Of a stretch of DNA of 64,000 bases, positions 46,413 to 56,691 are shown in pieces (the stretch's first letter is position 1; every line of letters starts with the position of its first letter). The DNA comes from Leptospiraceae bacterium (GTDB taxonomy: Bacteria > Spirochaetota > Leptospiria > Leptospirales > Leptospiraceae). The position numbers were made by a program, and so were the translations under genes. The notes below the pieces were generated by a model. The model did not search any database. It worked only from the letters and a program-made list of their open reading frames with translations, and had not been told where the DNA came from. Location: assembly GCA_016708435.1 (NCBI GenBank), contig JADJFV010000008.1, positions 124,001 through 188,000 of the forward strand, in the 5' to 3' direction.

Positions 46413-48523
46413 AATTACAAACTTTTCAGAGTTAAATAATCAATCGAATATTCGCATTGGTTCTGGATTGCTCTCTTAAGGATATTGTTGAAAATGAAAT
46501 TCAATTCAACATTCCAATATACCAAAGGCTATATGTCTGGAAGATAGATCAAATTAAAATTCTATTAGAAGATTTAAAAAATGCATTTCTAAATAATAAT
46601 GAAGAGTTCTATTTTCTCGGTTCAGTGATGTTTTCAAATACGATCGATAGTAAAATTGATTTAGTTGATGGTCAGCAACGTTTTACAACCTTGTGGTTGA
46701 TTTGTGATATATTAAGTGATATCGATGAAGAACTTAAAAACTTTACATATAATAATGAACCGAGAATTCTTTTTTCAATTAGGGATAGAGCACAAGCTTA
46801 TTTAAAGGATAAAAATACATTTAAAGAATTTTTAAATGAAAAAGGAGAATTAATTGCAGGGGCTGAATTAGAAGTAAGTGAAATAATCCCTTTGGCATTA
46901 GGTAGAGAAATCATAGAAGAAACAATAAACAATTTTCAAAAGGATGAGAAATTTGATAAGTTAAAGTTTAGTAAATTTATATTTTCCAATGTCCAATTAA
47001 CTTACACTATTATTCCTAAAGAATCTGATCTAAATAGAGTATTTGAGGCAATGAATAATCGAGGTAAACAATTAGAAAATCATGAAATTTTAAAATCAAG
47101 ATTATTGGAAAAAATTGAAAAAGCTGAAAGAAACCAGTACGCAATGATTTGGGATGCCTGCTCTCAAATGAATTCATACATTGAGAATAATTTAAAAAAT
47201 GTGAATAATTTTTCTTGGAAGGATATTTTTGGAAAGAAAGTTGATTTGGAAAATGAGTCTGAAAGTGATATTGATTTAGTTAATCTTGATATAATAACTC
47301 TATTAGCTAATAAAACTAAATCGGATGATTTTCCTTCTAAAAGTTTATTAGATATTCTTAATGATACATCTATCGAAAATGATTCGAAAAGAAATGAAAT
47401 TTCAGAGATAGAATATTATAGTAAAAGTGTTAGGAGCATTATATCCTTTCCAACCTTTTTACTTCATACTTTAAGAGTATTTCAAATAATAAAGCATAAT
47501 CAAGACTATAATTCATCTGAAATCAATGATAAAAAATTGTTAGATGTTTTTAATGTAAAAGAGTCTTTTTCAGATACCAAAGATGTTAAAAATTTTATTA
47601 AATTACTTTGGAAATTGAGAGTATTATTTGATAAATATGTAATAAAATGGATTTATAATGAAGATGAAAAGGAAGAATACCATTTTTTAGAGAAAATACA
47701 AATTTCTAAATCAATAATTAAAAATAAAGATGGGACGGAAAATGAAAATATAAGTGTTCAAAGAATTGAAACCACTGAAAAAGAATTATTAGATTTAATA
47801 AAACTTCAAGGAATGCTCTATCATTCGCAGGAAATGACAACTCAATATTGGTTAACACCTTTTTTATTTTTTCTTCAATCAAATGATAATTTAAACAGTA
47901 ACAAAATTGTAGAAAAATTAGAGAAACTTGAAAATGCATTGTTTTACTCAGAAACAAATACAAGTAAATTAAAAGATAGAACATTTAAAATTAATTTTCT
48001 AAATGAAGCAAATTTTTTAGATAATCTTGTAAATACTAGGGAATATTTATCTGGGTTCCATGGTACAGGATATCCGAATTATATTTTCTATAAATTGGAA
48101 TACATTTTATGGAAATATAGAGAATCAATTTGCAGGAGTTATAGTCTTGATCTTAAAAAATGGAATCGTTTTAGACTTACAGCAAAGAACTCAATAGAAC
48201 ATATATTTCCTCAGAAAACTAAAGATGAAAATGAACATATTATATACATTAAAGAAAATGAAATTTCAGAAATTAGTTTAAAAAATAAAAACCCATTAGA
48301 TGATTTTGGTAATTTGGTTTTATTATCTCCTGGAATGAATTCTGAGTATAGCAATAAACCTTTTCAAGAAAAAAAAGGAAAATTTGATGCTAAACAAGAA
48401 ATCGACTCTCTAAAATCTTCTATAATTTTTAAAAATACTTCTTGGAACTGGTCTTTAGCTAAGCAGCATAGAGATGATATGATTAATCTAATTGAGAAAT
48501 ATATAAATGAATTAAGGGACTAA
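46393..48523 (+). CDS. DUF262-DUF1524 (GmrSD-like) protein, frameshift near start
   Basis: About 710 residues. The start MQALINKITNFSELNNQSN overlaps the end of the previous gene, and a shift near 46465 joins it to CSLKDIVENEIQFNIPIYQR. DUF262 motifs are IPIYQRLYVWKIDQ, VDGQQRFTTLWLI and EAMNNRGKQLENHEIL. The C-terminal DUF1524 nuclease domain has SIEHIFPQKT (HxxP) and GNLVLLSPGMNSEYSNKPFQ. This is a full GmrSD-type fusion of GmrS and GmrD, expected to cut modified phage DNA. It overlaps the preceding DUF262 gene, suggesting that they work together. Confidence 0.8.
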
Positions 48524-48572
48524 TGATGAAACTTAATCACAATAATCTTATCCCCAATACTGAGTCTTAATT

Positions 48573-48804
48573 ATGCCCCAAAAAAAGAACCCTAATCCCA
48601 ACGAATTCGACGAAACCCAATTATACACCACTCCAAATGGAAAGGGGAAAGTTGAAAAATTTTTTTGAATCAGGAGAACTAAAAGAAGAAGTGGTTAGTT
48701 CCATTTTGGAACAAACCACTCAACCATGGGGCATTAGAAGGAAAAGCGCACTAGAGATAAAAGTAAAATCCGACAAACCAGAATCCAGACAAAGAATACA
48801 ATAA
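48573..48804 (+). pseudogene. Small ORF with one frameshift, possible RhuM-like remnant
   Basis: ATG at 48573 gives MPQKKNPNPNEFDETQLYTT and PNGKGKVEKFF to a stop in a T-run (about 48661-48667); one fewer T continues as ESGELKEEVVSSILEQTTQP, ending at 48804, about 77 residues. The LYTTPNGKGKVEKFF segment faintly recalls the N-terminus of RhuM proteins that are common in type I loci, but the match is too short to be sure. It lies between the GmrSD-like gene and the toxin-antitoxin pair. Confidence 0.4.
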
Positions 48805-49008
48805 AATATAGAAAAGTAAGGTAAATAATTGAGTATACTATTGCCGAAAATAGAAGGAAGAGGTCAGTGCAAATTAGGTTGGATTTCGTTCTAAATGTGA
48901 TGAGTTTTCTTTTTAAGATGGTATAGCCATAAATATTTTTCTTTGTTTGCATTTTTAGATTTACAATAAGTAAGGAAGCGACTCAAATATATAGGGAAGG
49001 AGGAATGA

Positions 49009-49284
49009 ATGAATACAACAAATAAAACGATTCATATTGATATTGAGATACCCGAGAAGCTTTTTTTTCCCTTGGCGAAGATATTTTTTGCTTAGAGGCA
49101 ACGTTAAATTATACGCTGCCATTTTTTTATTTCAATCTCATAAACTTTCATTAGGAAAATCAGCAGAGTTTGCAGGAGTTTCTAAAGATTATTTTTAGAT
49201 TTATTAAATCAATATAAAATACCTATCATTGACTATTCCAAAGAAGATTTGGATGAAGAACTTCTTAGACTACAAGAATGTTAA
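49009..49284 (+). pseudogene. UPF0175-type antitoxin, multiple frameshifts
   Basis: About 92 residues when repaired. A good AGGAGG site precedes the ATG. Frames give MNTTNKTIHIDIEIPEKLF, then LEATLNYT, KLSLGKSAEFAGVSKDYF and LDLLNQYKIPIIDYSKEDLD, then EELLRLQEC. The G(K)SAE.AGvsk..F..lL helix and the terminal acidic helix are the UPF0175 pattern. UPF0175 proteins are antitoxin partners of PIN-like DUF3368 toxins. The stop overlaps the toxin start. Confidence 0.65.
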
Positions 49285-49759
49285 TAGTATCCGATGCATC
49301 TCCCTTAATTAGTCTTGCCTTATTGGATAAATTAGATCTTTAGAAAATCTATTCGATAAAGTATATGTCCCAGAAGAGGTATATAGAGAATTAACGCAAA
49401 AAGATAAACCTTATTCCGATAAATTTACAACTTACTTAGATGGTAAAGTAAAGAAAGTCAAAGACCTAACTTCAGTAAATATTTTAAAAAATGATATTGA
49501 TGCTGGAGAAGCAGAAGCTATTGTTTTAGCCATAGAAGAAGGAATTAAAGATATTTTAATCGATGATAATAAAGGAAGAACAAAAGCTAAAATGAACGGA
49601 TTAATTCCAATCGGAATCGTTGGTATATTATTGAGAGCGAAGCAGAAAGGACTGATAAGTGAAATCAAGCCTTATCTAGATAAACTAATGAACAATAAAA
49701 GAAGAATTTCACAACATTTATATGACCATGTGATTTTTCTTGCAAGTGAAAATAGGTAG
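49278..49759 (+). CDS. DUF3368 PIN-like toxin, one frameshift
   Basis: About 160 residues. The N-terminus MLIVSDASPLISLALLDKLD carries the first PIN-domain aspartate; after a shift near 49340 it continues ENLFDKVYVPEEVYRELTQK, DAGEAEAIVLAIEEGIKD and ILIDDNKGRTKAKMNGL, giving the acidic residues of a PIN nuclease fold. DUF3368 proteins are RNase toxins paired with UPF0175. The start overlaps the antitoxin end by seven bases, the usual TA arrangement. Confidence 0.78.
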
Positions 49760-49770
49760 TAAATAAAATC

Positions 49771-52700
49771 ATGACATCCCAATACTCCGAAGACAACCTA
49801 ATTGAGCAAACGGCAATTGATTTATTTAAAGTTCAATTGGGATGGCAGGTCGAACTTGCTTTTAACGCTGAAACTTTCGGTGCAGGAAGTATGCTCGGTC
49901 GTGAGAATAAAACAGAAATACTTCTTAGAAAAGTATTTTTAGATAAGTTAAAAGAGTTTAATCCTAATTTACCCCGAAAGCCTATGATGAGGCATACAGT
50001 AAATTATCCGAAGCAAGGTGTCACTAAAGTCACTCTCAGAAATCAATTTTGAAAAATACAATATGCTAAAGAATGGAATTCAAATTGATTTTATTAACGA
50101 AAAAAGGCGAGCAAATAAAAATAAAACTCTCCGAGTATTTGATTTTGAAAATCCAGAGGCTAATAGCTTTTTAGCCGTTCGACAATTATGGATTCAAGGA
50201 AAAAGCAATCGGGAGCGAAGACCGATATAATTGGTTTTGTGAATGGAATACCTTTACTCTTTATCAGCTTAAGCCGCACATCGTAAATTAGAATCTGCGT
50301 ATAACGATAATTTTACCGATTACAAGGATGTAATCCCAAACTTGTTTTATTATAATGCATTTGTCATCTTGAGCAATGGAATTGAAAGTCGGATAGGAAG
50401 TGTCACAGGTAAGTATCAACATTTTCATGAATGGAAACGTATCACAGAAGATGATGAGGGAATTGTTGCTTTAGATAGAATCATTCTTGGCGTTTGTGAT
50501 AAAAAAAGATTTTTAGATCTCTTTGAAAATTTCATTCTATTTGATACATCTTTAGGAAAGCAATCAAGCTAATCGCCCGAAACCACCAATTTATTGGAGT
50601 AAACAAAGCCATTGAAAATATCCAACATAAAAATAATCTGTATCAGCTAGGAAAAATAAGTTTAGAAGAAAAACAAAAACTCGGAGTCTTCTGGCATACA
50701 CAGGGAAGTGGGAAATCCTATTCCATGGTTTTCTTTTGTCAAAAAATCCATCGCAAGTTTACTGGTAGCTATACATTCTTAATAGTCACAGATAGAAAAG
50801 AATTAGAGACTCAAATTTATGGAACCTTTAATGGAGTGAATGCCGTTCCGCAAATAAAATCAGGCTCTAGAGATTCTGTCAAAGCTGATAGCGGCAAAAA
50901 TTTAACGGAGTTACTTAGCTTTCCGCATCGTTATTTATTTTCGTTAATTCATAAATTTAATTTCAAAGAAGAAATCACCGAGCGGGATAACATTATCGTA
51001 ATCTCCGATGAAGCTCATAGAACTCAGGGTGGAAGTTTGGCAATGAATTTAAGAAATGCTTTACCGAATGCATCCTTTATTGGATTCACTGGCACTCCAC
51101 TTTTTAAAGATGATGAATTGACTAAAAAGATTTTTGGAGATTATATCTCTCGTTATGATTTTAAACGGAGTGTAGATGATGGGGCGACTGTTCCGTTATA
51201 CTATGAGAATCGGGGTGAATATCTTGGATTAGAAAATCCTGCCATCAATGAGCAGATAAGAGCTGTTATAGACTCGGAAAGTGAAGATTTAGACAGTGAT
51301 GAGCGAAGTAAAATAGAGCAGCTCTTCGCAAGAGAATACCCAATCTTAACCGCTAAAAAGCGATTGGAAGCAATTGCCAAAGATGTAGTCTTTCATTTCT
51401 GTAACCGAGGGTATAAAGGCAAAGGAATGTTTATCGCACTCGATAAAATCACTGCTGTTAAGATGTATAATCTTATTACAGAGCATTGGAACAAATATAT
51501 CGAGCAACTAGAAAAGGAAATTGAAAATGATAAATATGGAGACCAAGAATTATTAGAAAAAAGTCGTGAGTTGCATTGGATAAAGGAAACAGAAGTTTGT
51601 GTCGTGGTGAGTCCTGAACAAAATGAAATCCAGAAGTTCAAAAAATGGGATTTAGACATTGAGCCACACCGTGAAAAAATGAACACGCAAGATTTAGAAA
51701 CAAGATTTAAAGATGAGAATGATCCATTTCGTTTTGTCATCGTTTGTGCCATGTGGATAACCGGATTTGATGTCCCTACACTTTCGACATTGTATTTAGA
51801 TAAACCATTAAAATCACATACGCTCATGCAGGCAATCGCAAGAGCAAACCGAATCAGCGAAGGTAAGAACAATGGACTTATTGTGGATTATATCGAAACA
51901 TACATTGCCTTACTCGATGCGCTTGCCATTTACGGAGCAGGCGGCGGTGATGGTGGAGGTGGAAAACCAGAGCTTCCAGTAAAACCAAAAGAGGAATTGA
52001 TTCGACAGTTGGAGGAAGTTTTAACAGCTGTAGAAGCATTCTTACAAGAAGAAGTAAATTTTAATTTGAACGAATTGATTCAAGCAGATGGCTTACAGAA
52101 ATTAGCCTCCATTGAGAGAGGATTAAATGCAATCTATACAAATGATGAAACAAAACGAAAATTTCAGATTTTAACTAGAGAAGTTTTTAAAAAATACAAA
52201 GCATTGCAGCCTGACAAAATATTAAATCAATTTAGAGCAAGACGAGATGCAATCAATGCTTTGTATGAAGCAATTGAAGAGAATATTCAAAGTGCTGATG
52301 TTTCGGAATTGATGAAAAAGATTCAGGATATAGTGGATAAGTCGATTGAAAATAAACTTATAAATACACCGGAGATAATTAAGGCAAATCTCAAAAAAGA
52401 TAGCCAAAATACAGAATCCATTTTTGTTAAAGATAGAATCATTGATTTGAGTGGACTTAATTTTGAGATTCTAGAAAAATACTTCTTAAAAACTAAAAAC
52501 AAAAACGCGGCAGTAAAGTCTCTGAAAGACCAGGTAGAAAATAAATTAGCGCAAATGGTTGCTATGAATCCTTCGCGCGTAGATTTTTATAAAAAATATA
52601 CTGTGATTATTGATGATTATAATAAACGAAAGATTCTACTGTAATAGAAGAGACATTTCGCAAATTAATAGACTTCGTAAATTCTTTATCTGAAGAAGAG

Positions 52701-53036
52701 TTAGAAACAAAGAGGGAAGGATTAACCGAAGAACAAAAAGCTATTTTTGATATTCTACGAAAACCAAATCTCACAGAGCCAGATAAGAAAAAAATTAAAG
52801 AAATCGCTATTGAACTTCTCGAAGAATTAAAAAGAGAAAAACTAAAAGTGGAACATTGGTCTGATAAATCCGTTACCTCCGCCGCTGTTTTTAATACTGT
52901 GAATAAAACTCTCTTTGAATCATTGCCTTTTCCAATTTACGAATCAGATGACATTACGCAAAAGACATTACTAGTTTTCGATCACTTAAAGAATAAATAC
53001 TTTGGTGGCGGAGTTAGTGTTTATGGAGTCTATTAG
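49771..53036 (+). CDS. hsdR: Type I restriction endonuclease subunit, multiple frameshifts
   Basis: About 1088 residues when repaired. The N-terminal part (MTSQYSEDNLIEQTAIDLFK) includes the PD-ExK nuclease core IIGFVNGIPLLFIELKP. The helicase part (50725-52644) has Walker A HTQGSGKSYSM, DEAH in VISDEAHRTQ, FTGTP and the late motif QAIARANRISEGKNNGLIVD. The C-terminal piece (ETFRKLIDFVNSLSEEELET onward) ends at 53036. Breaks are near 50030, 50225, 50570 and 52640. HsdR translocates and cuts unmodified DNA. It is the last gene of the defence operon. Confidence 0.87.
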
Positions 53037-53096
53037 CTCCCCCTTTTACTTAAAGAGAAAACAATACCCTCCGTACCTCTGTGTCTCTGTACCCAT

Positions 53097-53212
53097 CCAA
53101 TGTCATTAAGATAAGGTTTTCACCGCACGAAGTTCACGAAGGGGTTTATGAACCGTCTTTTCTTCGTGTTCTTCGGCCCTTCGTGGTGAAATTGTTTTCT
53201 TAATGACATTGG
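53097..53212. repeat. Hairpin repeat after hsdR
   Basis: Perfect 15-base arms CCAATGTCATTAAGA (53097-53111) and TCTTAATGACATTGG (53198-53212) enclose TTCACC...CACGAAG / CTTCGTG...GGTGAA inner arms. It looks like a dispersed REP-type element, between hsdR and rpmH. Confidence 0.75.
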
Positions 53213-53283
53213 AACCCCATCCCCAAAACCCGACCACCTCTCCTCTTTTCATTGACTCTAACATAAGCCAAAATATCCTGACC

Positions 53284-53311
53284 TTGTACTCCTATATTAT
53301 CATACTGTAAT
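53284..53311 (+). promoter_or_regulatory. Candidate rpmH promoter
   Basis: TTGTAC (53284-53289) and TGTAAT (53306-53311) separated by 16 bases, 20 bases before the rpmH start. Reasonable but unproven. Confidence 0.35.
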
Positions 53312-53331
53312 CATATTTATAAGGTAAAAAG

Positions 53332-53493
53332 ATGAAAAGAACGTTTCAACCAAGTAGAATCAAAAGAGCCAGAACTCATGGCTTTAAGTCTCGCATGTCA
53401 ACTGCTGCAGGAAGAGCAGTATTGGCAAGAAGAAGAGCAAAAGGCAGATATAAACTCACTGTTTCCGATGAAAAAGTCGGAAAGAAATTTTAG
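53332..53493 (+). CDS. rpmH: Ribosomal protein bL34
   Basis: A 53-residue very basic protein: MKRTFQPSRIKRARTHGFKS, then RMSTAAGRAVLARRRAKGRY with a short C-terminal extension ending VGKKF. This is the canonical L34 sequence of the 50S subunit. An AAGG site lies upstream. It heads the rpmH-rnpA-yidD-yidC-jag-mnmE block, an order widely conserved and often near the replication origin. Confidence 0.97.
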   Translation: MKRTFQPSRIKRARTHGFKSRMSTAAGRAVLARRRAKGRYKLTVSDEKVGKKF

Positions 53494-53503
53494 TTAGAGG
53501 TTT

Positions 53504-53836
53504 TTGACTAGGAAATCGGAAACTCTAAAGGCAAAAGAAGAGATTCAGCGTCTTTTTAAGTCTGGCAAAAGAGTAAAAGCCAAACATGTTTCTATAGTCT
53601 ATGCGCCGAGCGACCGTTTATCTTCTCGTTTTCTTTTTTGTGCTGATAGATCAGCTAGAAAGGCAAACGAGCGCAATCGAATTAAACGGGTATTACGCGC
53701 ATTGATCGCTTCGAATCAACAAAGCATTGAGGGTAATATGGATATTGCGCTCATTGCTAGTTACGGATTCACTGAATTGAGTTTTGAAGCAAGGCTTAAA
53801 ACTCTTAAAAATCTCTTCTCAAAATTAGAATCATGA
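53504..53836 (+). CDS. rnpA: Ribonuclease P protein component
   Basis: A 110-residue basic protein starting at a TTG with AGAGG upstream. The RNR signature is seen as ANERNRIKRVLRALI, preceded by RFLFCADRSARK and followed by IALIASYGFTELSF. It is the protein cofactor of RNase P, which trims the 5' ends of pre-tRNAs. It begins 10 bases after rpmH and overlaps yidD by 4 bases. Confidence 0.94.
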   Translation: MTRKSETLKAKEEIQRLFKSGKRVKAKHVSIVYAPSDRLSSRFLFCADRSARKANERNRIKRVLRALIASNQQSIEGNMDIALIASYGFTELSFEARLKTLKNLFSKLES

Positions 53837-54063
53837 ATACAGTATTTATTTTTCTGATTCGGATTTATAAAAAAATCATTTCTCCTTTATTGCCTAGTGC
53901 ATGTCGGTTTTATCCGAGTTGCTCGGAGTATGCTATTCAAGCATTTCAGGAGTATGGGTTTTTTAAAGCCTTCTACCTATCCGTAAATAGAATTTCCAGA
54001 TGCAATCCAATGTCAGACGGATATCTCGATCCAGTACCACCAAACCCAAAAAATAAATCATAG
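53833..54063 (+). CDS. yidD: Membrane protein insertion efficiency factor
   Basis: A 76-residue protein with the YidD core: IRIYKKIISPLLPSACRFYP, SCSEYAIQAFQEYGFFKAF and RCNPMSDGYLDPVP. The paired cysteines and the amphipathic N-terminal helix fit the family, which assists YidC in inserting membrane proteins. It overlaps rnpA (ATGA) and is 11 bases before yidC. Confidence 0.95.
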   Translation: MNTVFIFLIRIYKKIISPLLPSACRFYPSCSEYAIQAFQEYGFFKAFYLSVNRISRCNPMSDGYLDPVPPNPKNKS

Positions 54064-54074
54064 AGGCATATTGA

Positions 54075-55968
54075 ATGGAAGAAAGACAAGGCAGACTATT
54101 ACTCGCAATCGTATTAAGTTTAGGAGTTTGGATGGGGGTTAACTACTTCATATTCCCTCCTACCCTCCGAAGAAAACTCCAATTACAAATCAAGTCAAAG
54201 ACGCGAAGGATGCAAAGACAGTAGATGTTGCAAAAGACGCAAAAGAAGTAAAGATTGACAAAAAGAAAATGCAGTTCTCACAAAACCAACTGAAATTAAA
54301 ACTATCGATCCAAAAGATGTAAAGAAATTTTATATTGTTACTTCTTCTTTTCTGGCTGAGTTTAGTTCTCTCGGTGGGCGCATTGAACGATTCTACGTTA
54401 AGAATTATCCTGACCTAGAAGGCAGTGAAGTCATGATTATCAAAAGTGAAAGCGATCTAGTTGACTTCAATGGTGAGAAATACAAGGCAATCGAGATTAC
54501 CCGCGATAGAGGATTTGATTTTAGCATTACAGGTGCAAAAGAAGAAATATCCGCTCCTATCTTTAATCATGTAAATTTTACAGTCAATTATGATGAAGCC
54601 AAACAGATTCTCAGTTTCGAAGCTATCTCACCTGATAAAACTTATTCTCTTAAGAAAGAATATTCGTTTTATAAATCTGAAAATTATTTTAAATACAACA
54701 TGACTCTTACAAACCTGACTAAAGACAAATTGCCATTAGCCAGTGCAAATGCTCCTATCTACTTCAAGTCCTTTGGTAGTCTAGGTCCTGTTAAGGGTCC
54801 GATCATTCCTGAGAAAGACCAAGTCCACTACTATAGATTCTTTTTTCTAGATGGTTCTTTTAATGATAATCTAGATGGAGTCAGCGTAGAGGGCTTTGGC
54901 TCTAAAATGAAATCTTTCTTCGGATTTGGAAGTGATACACCAGTTGCAAACAAAGATGCAAACTTTGATACAGTCTTAAAGAAATCAGAGCCAGTCGATT
55001 TCTTTGGAACAGGTAGTCGTTATTTTATCGCGGTATTAAATCCTCTCAGTGGAACCAAGCCTTCCGGTGTTCTTTTAGATAACCGAAAAGGAAATGTGAA
55101 CGGAGTATCTGCGGTTTACGATAATATTACTCTTGAGCCAAATGCTGCGGTTAGTTTTGATTATGCGGCATACGTTGGGATACGCGAGTTAGATGGAATG
55201 TCTTTTCGCGATAAGACAATTGACCCGAAAGAAACAAAGACTACTCCATTTGCTGGACTCAGTGAGAAGTTAGACAAGTCATTCAATCAGGGGATAACAA
55301 CACCTTTCCGCCATGGTATTGTTTGGATATTAAAAAAACTACACGTTGTCATTCCTAACTACGGTTGGTGTATTATTATCTTTGGAATTTTATTTAAAGC
55401 AATCTTCTATCCTTTGAATCAAAAGCAAGCGGATAGTATGAAGAAGATGCAAGAGCTTAGTCCTCAGATCAAAGTCATCAACGAGAAATACGAAAAAGAT
55501 CCTGCTCTAAAGCAACAGAAGATTATGGAGCTTTATAAAAAGAATGGAACCAATCCAATGGGTGGATGTCTGCCTATGCTTGTGCAAATTCCAATCTTCA
55601 TTGCTTTATACACCGCGTTCAGTGATACGATTGATCTCTGGAAGTCTCCCTTCTTATGGGTAACTGATTTAAGTGAGCCAGATACAATCTGGACGACTCC
55701 TGCTCTACTTGGAGTTTCTGGTATCGCGCTTAACGTTCTTCCACTCATCATGGTTGGAACACAAGTAGTTCAAACAAAGATGACATCTGTGACTACAGAC
55801 CCAAATCAAAAAACCATGATGTATCTTATGCCGCTTATCATGTTGTATTTTTTCTGGACAATGCCATCAGGGGTTACACTCTATTGGACGATTCAGAACG
55901 TATTGTCTATTGTTCAACAGACAGTTACAAATAGACTCGGCAAGAAAAATCTATTAAAGACGAAATAA
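54075..55968 (+). CDS. yidC: Membrane protein insertase, frameshifts near N-terminus
   Basis: About 631 residues when repaired. Frame one (54075 on) gives MEERQGRLLLAIVLSLGVWM with the first helix; two shifts near 54165 and 54270 precede the periplasmic domain (FYIVTSSFLAEFSSLGGRIE and onward). The C-terminal five-helix core is intact: IVWILKKLHVVIPNYGWCII, MGGCLPMLVQIPIFIALYTA and TMPSGVTLYWTIQNVLSIVQ. YidC inserts inner-membrane proteins alone or with Sec. Essential in most bacteria, so the breaks are likely sequence errors. Confidence 0.88.
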
Positions 55969-55980
55969 TAAGGAGCAGAT

Positions 55981-56691
55981 ATGTTAGGATATATTTTTGA
56001 AGCAGAAGCAAAAACTAAATCAGAAGCAGAAGAATTTACTTTAAGCACTTTAAGACTCGAAGAAGGAGATTTAAAGTTTGAAACTGTTGATCCTGGTAAA
56101 AGCGGATTCTTAGGATTTACCTCTAAGAAGCCTGCTATCGTTCGTGCCTATGTTTCCTCTAAAGACTTACCAGCAGAAAAAATCATTCATGGAATCGTAA
56201 TTACCATTCTTAAAAAAATGGGCGTTGAAGCAGAAGTAGTAGGGATGGGAGATGTAGACGGAAAAATCTACATCGAGCTAGGAAGTGCAGAATCAGGAAT
56301 CCTTATCGGAAAACGCGGGGCTACTCTTGATTCACTCCAATTTATATTAAACCTAATGGTAGATCAAAAGGTTCGTCATGGTAGAAAAATTATACTAGAC
56401 ATTGAATCTTATCGCGATAAGCGGGAAATGTCGCTTATCCGCTTGAGTCGCTCGATTGCTTCCGGTGTTGCTAAGACAGGAAGATCAAGACTACTAGAAC
56501 CAATGAATCCGTATGAGAGACGCATTATTCATATGGCACTCCAAAAAGATGAAAAGGTATTTACTCGAAGTGAAGGAAATGGAACTTACAAAAGAGTTCG
56601 TGTGATTTCTTCCAAAGATAGACATAAATACAAAGATGTTGAAAATAAAAATCCGGATCTACCGGATGATGATGACAATCTAGACGCTTAG
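55981..56691 (+). CDS. jag: RNA-binding protein Jag/KhpB
   Basis: A 236-residue protein with the three Jag modules: Jag-N (about 1-52, AEAKTKSEAEEFTLSTLRLE), a KH domain with GxxG in ESGILIGKRGATLDSLQFIL, and an R3H domain in MNPYERRIIHMALQKDEKVF. An acidic tail (DLPDDDDNLDA) ends the protein. KhpB binds small and messenger RNAs and influences cell envelope growth in Gram-positives. It starts 12 bases after yidC and its TAG overlaps the mnmE GTG. Confidence 0.93.
   Translation: MLGYIFEAEAKTKSEAEEFTLSTLRLEEGDLKFETVDPGKSGFLGFTSKKPAIVRAYVSSKDLPAEKIIHGIVITILKKMGVEAEVVGMGDVDGKIYIELGSAESGILIGKRGATLDSLQFILNLMVDQKVRHGRKIILDIESYRDKREMSLIRLSRSIASGVAKTGRSRLLEPMNPYERRIIHMALQKDEKVFTRSEGNGTYKRVRVISSKDRHKYKDVENKNPDLPDDDDNLDA

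Noticed and set aside
48734..48952. 72-residue minus-strand hydrophobic ORF
   Set aside because: AT-rich sequence readily gives hydrophobic frames; it overlaps the end of the small ORF and sits in the upstream region of the antitoxin on the other strand, with no convincing ribosome site.
51393..51872. 159-residue minus-strand ORF with many Ser and Cys
   Set aside because: Antisense shadow of the hsdR helicase region, whose plus-strand motifs are clear.
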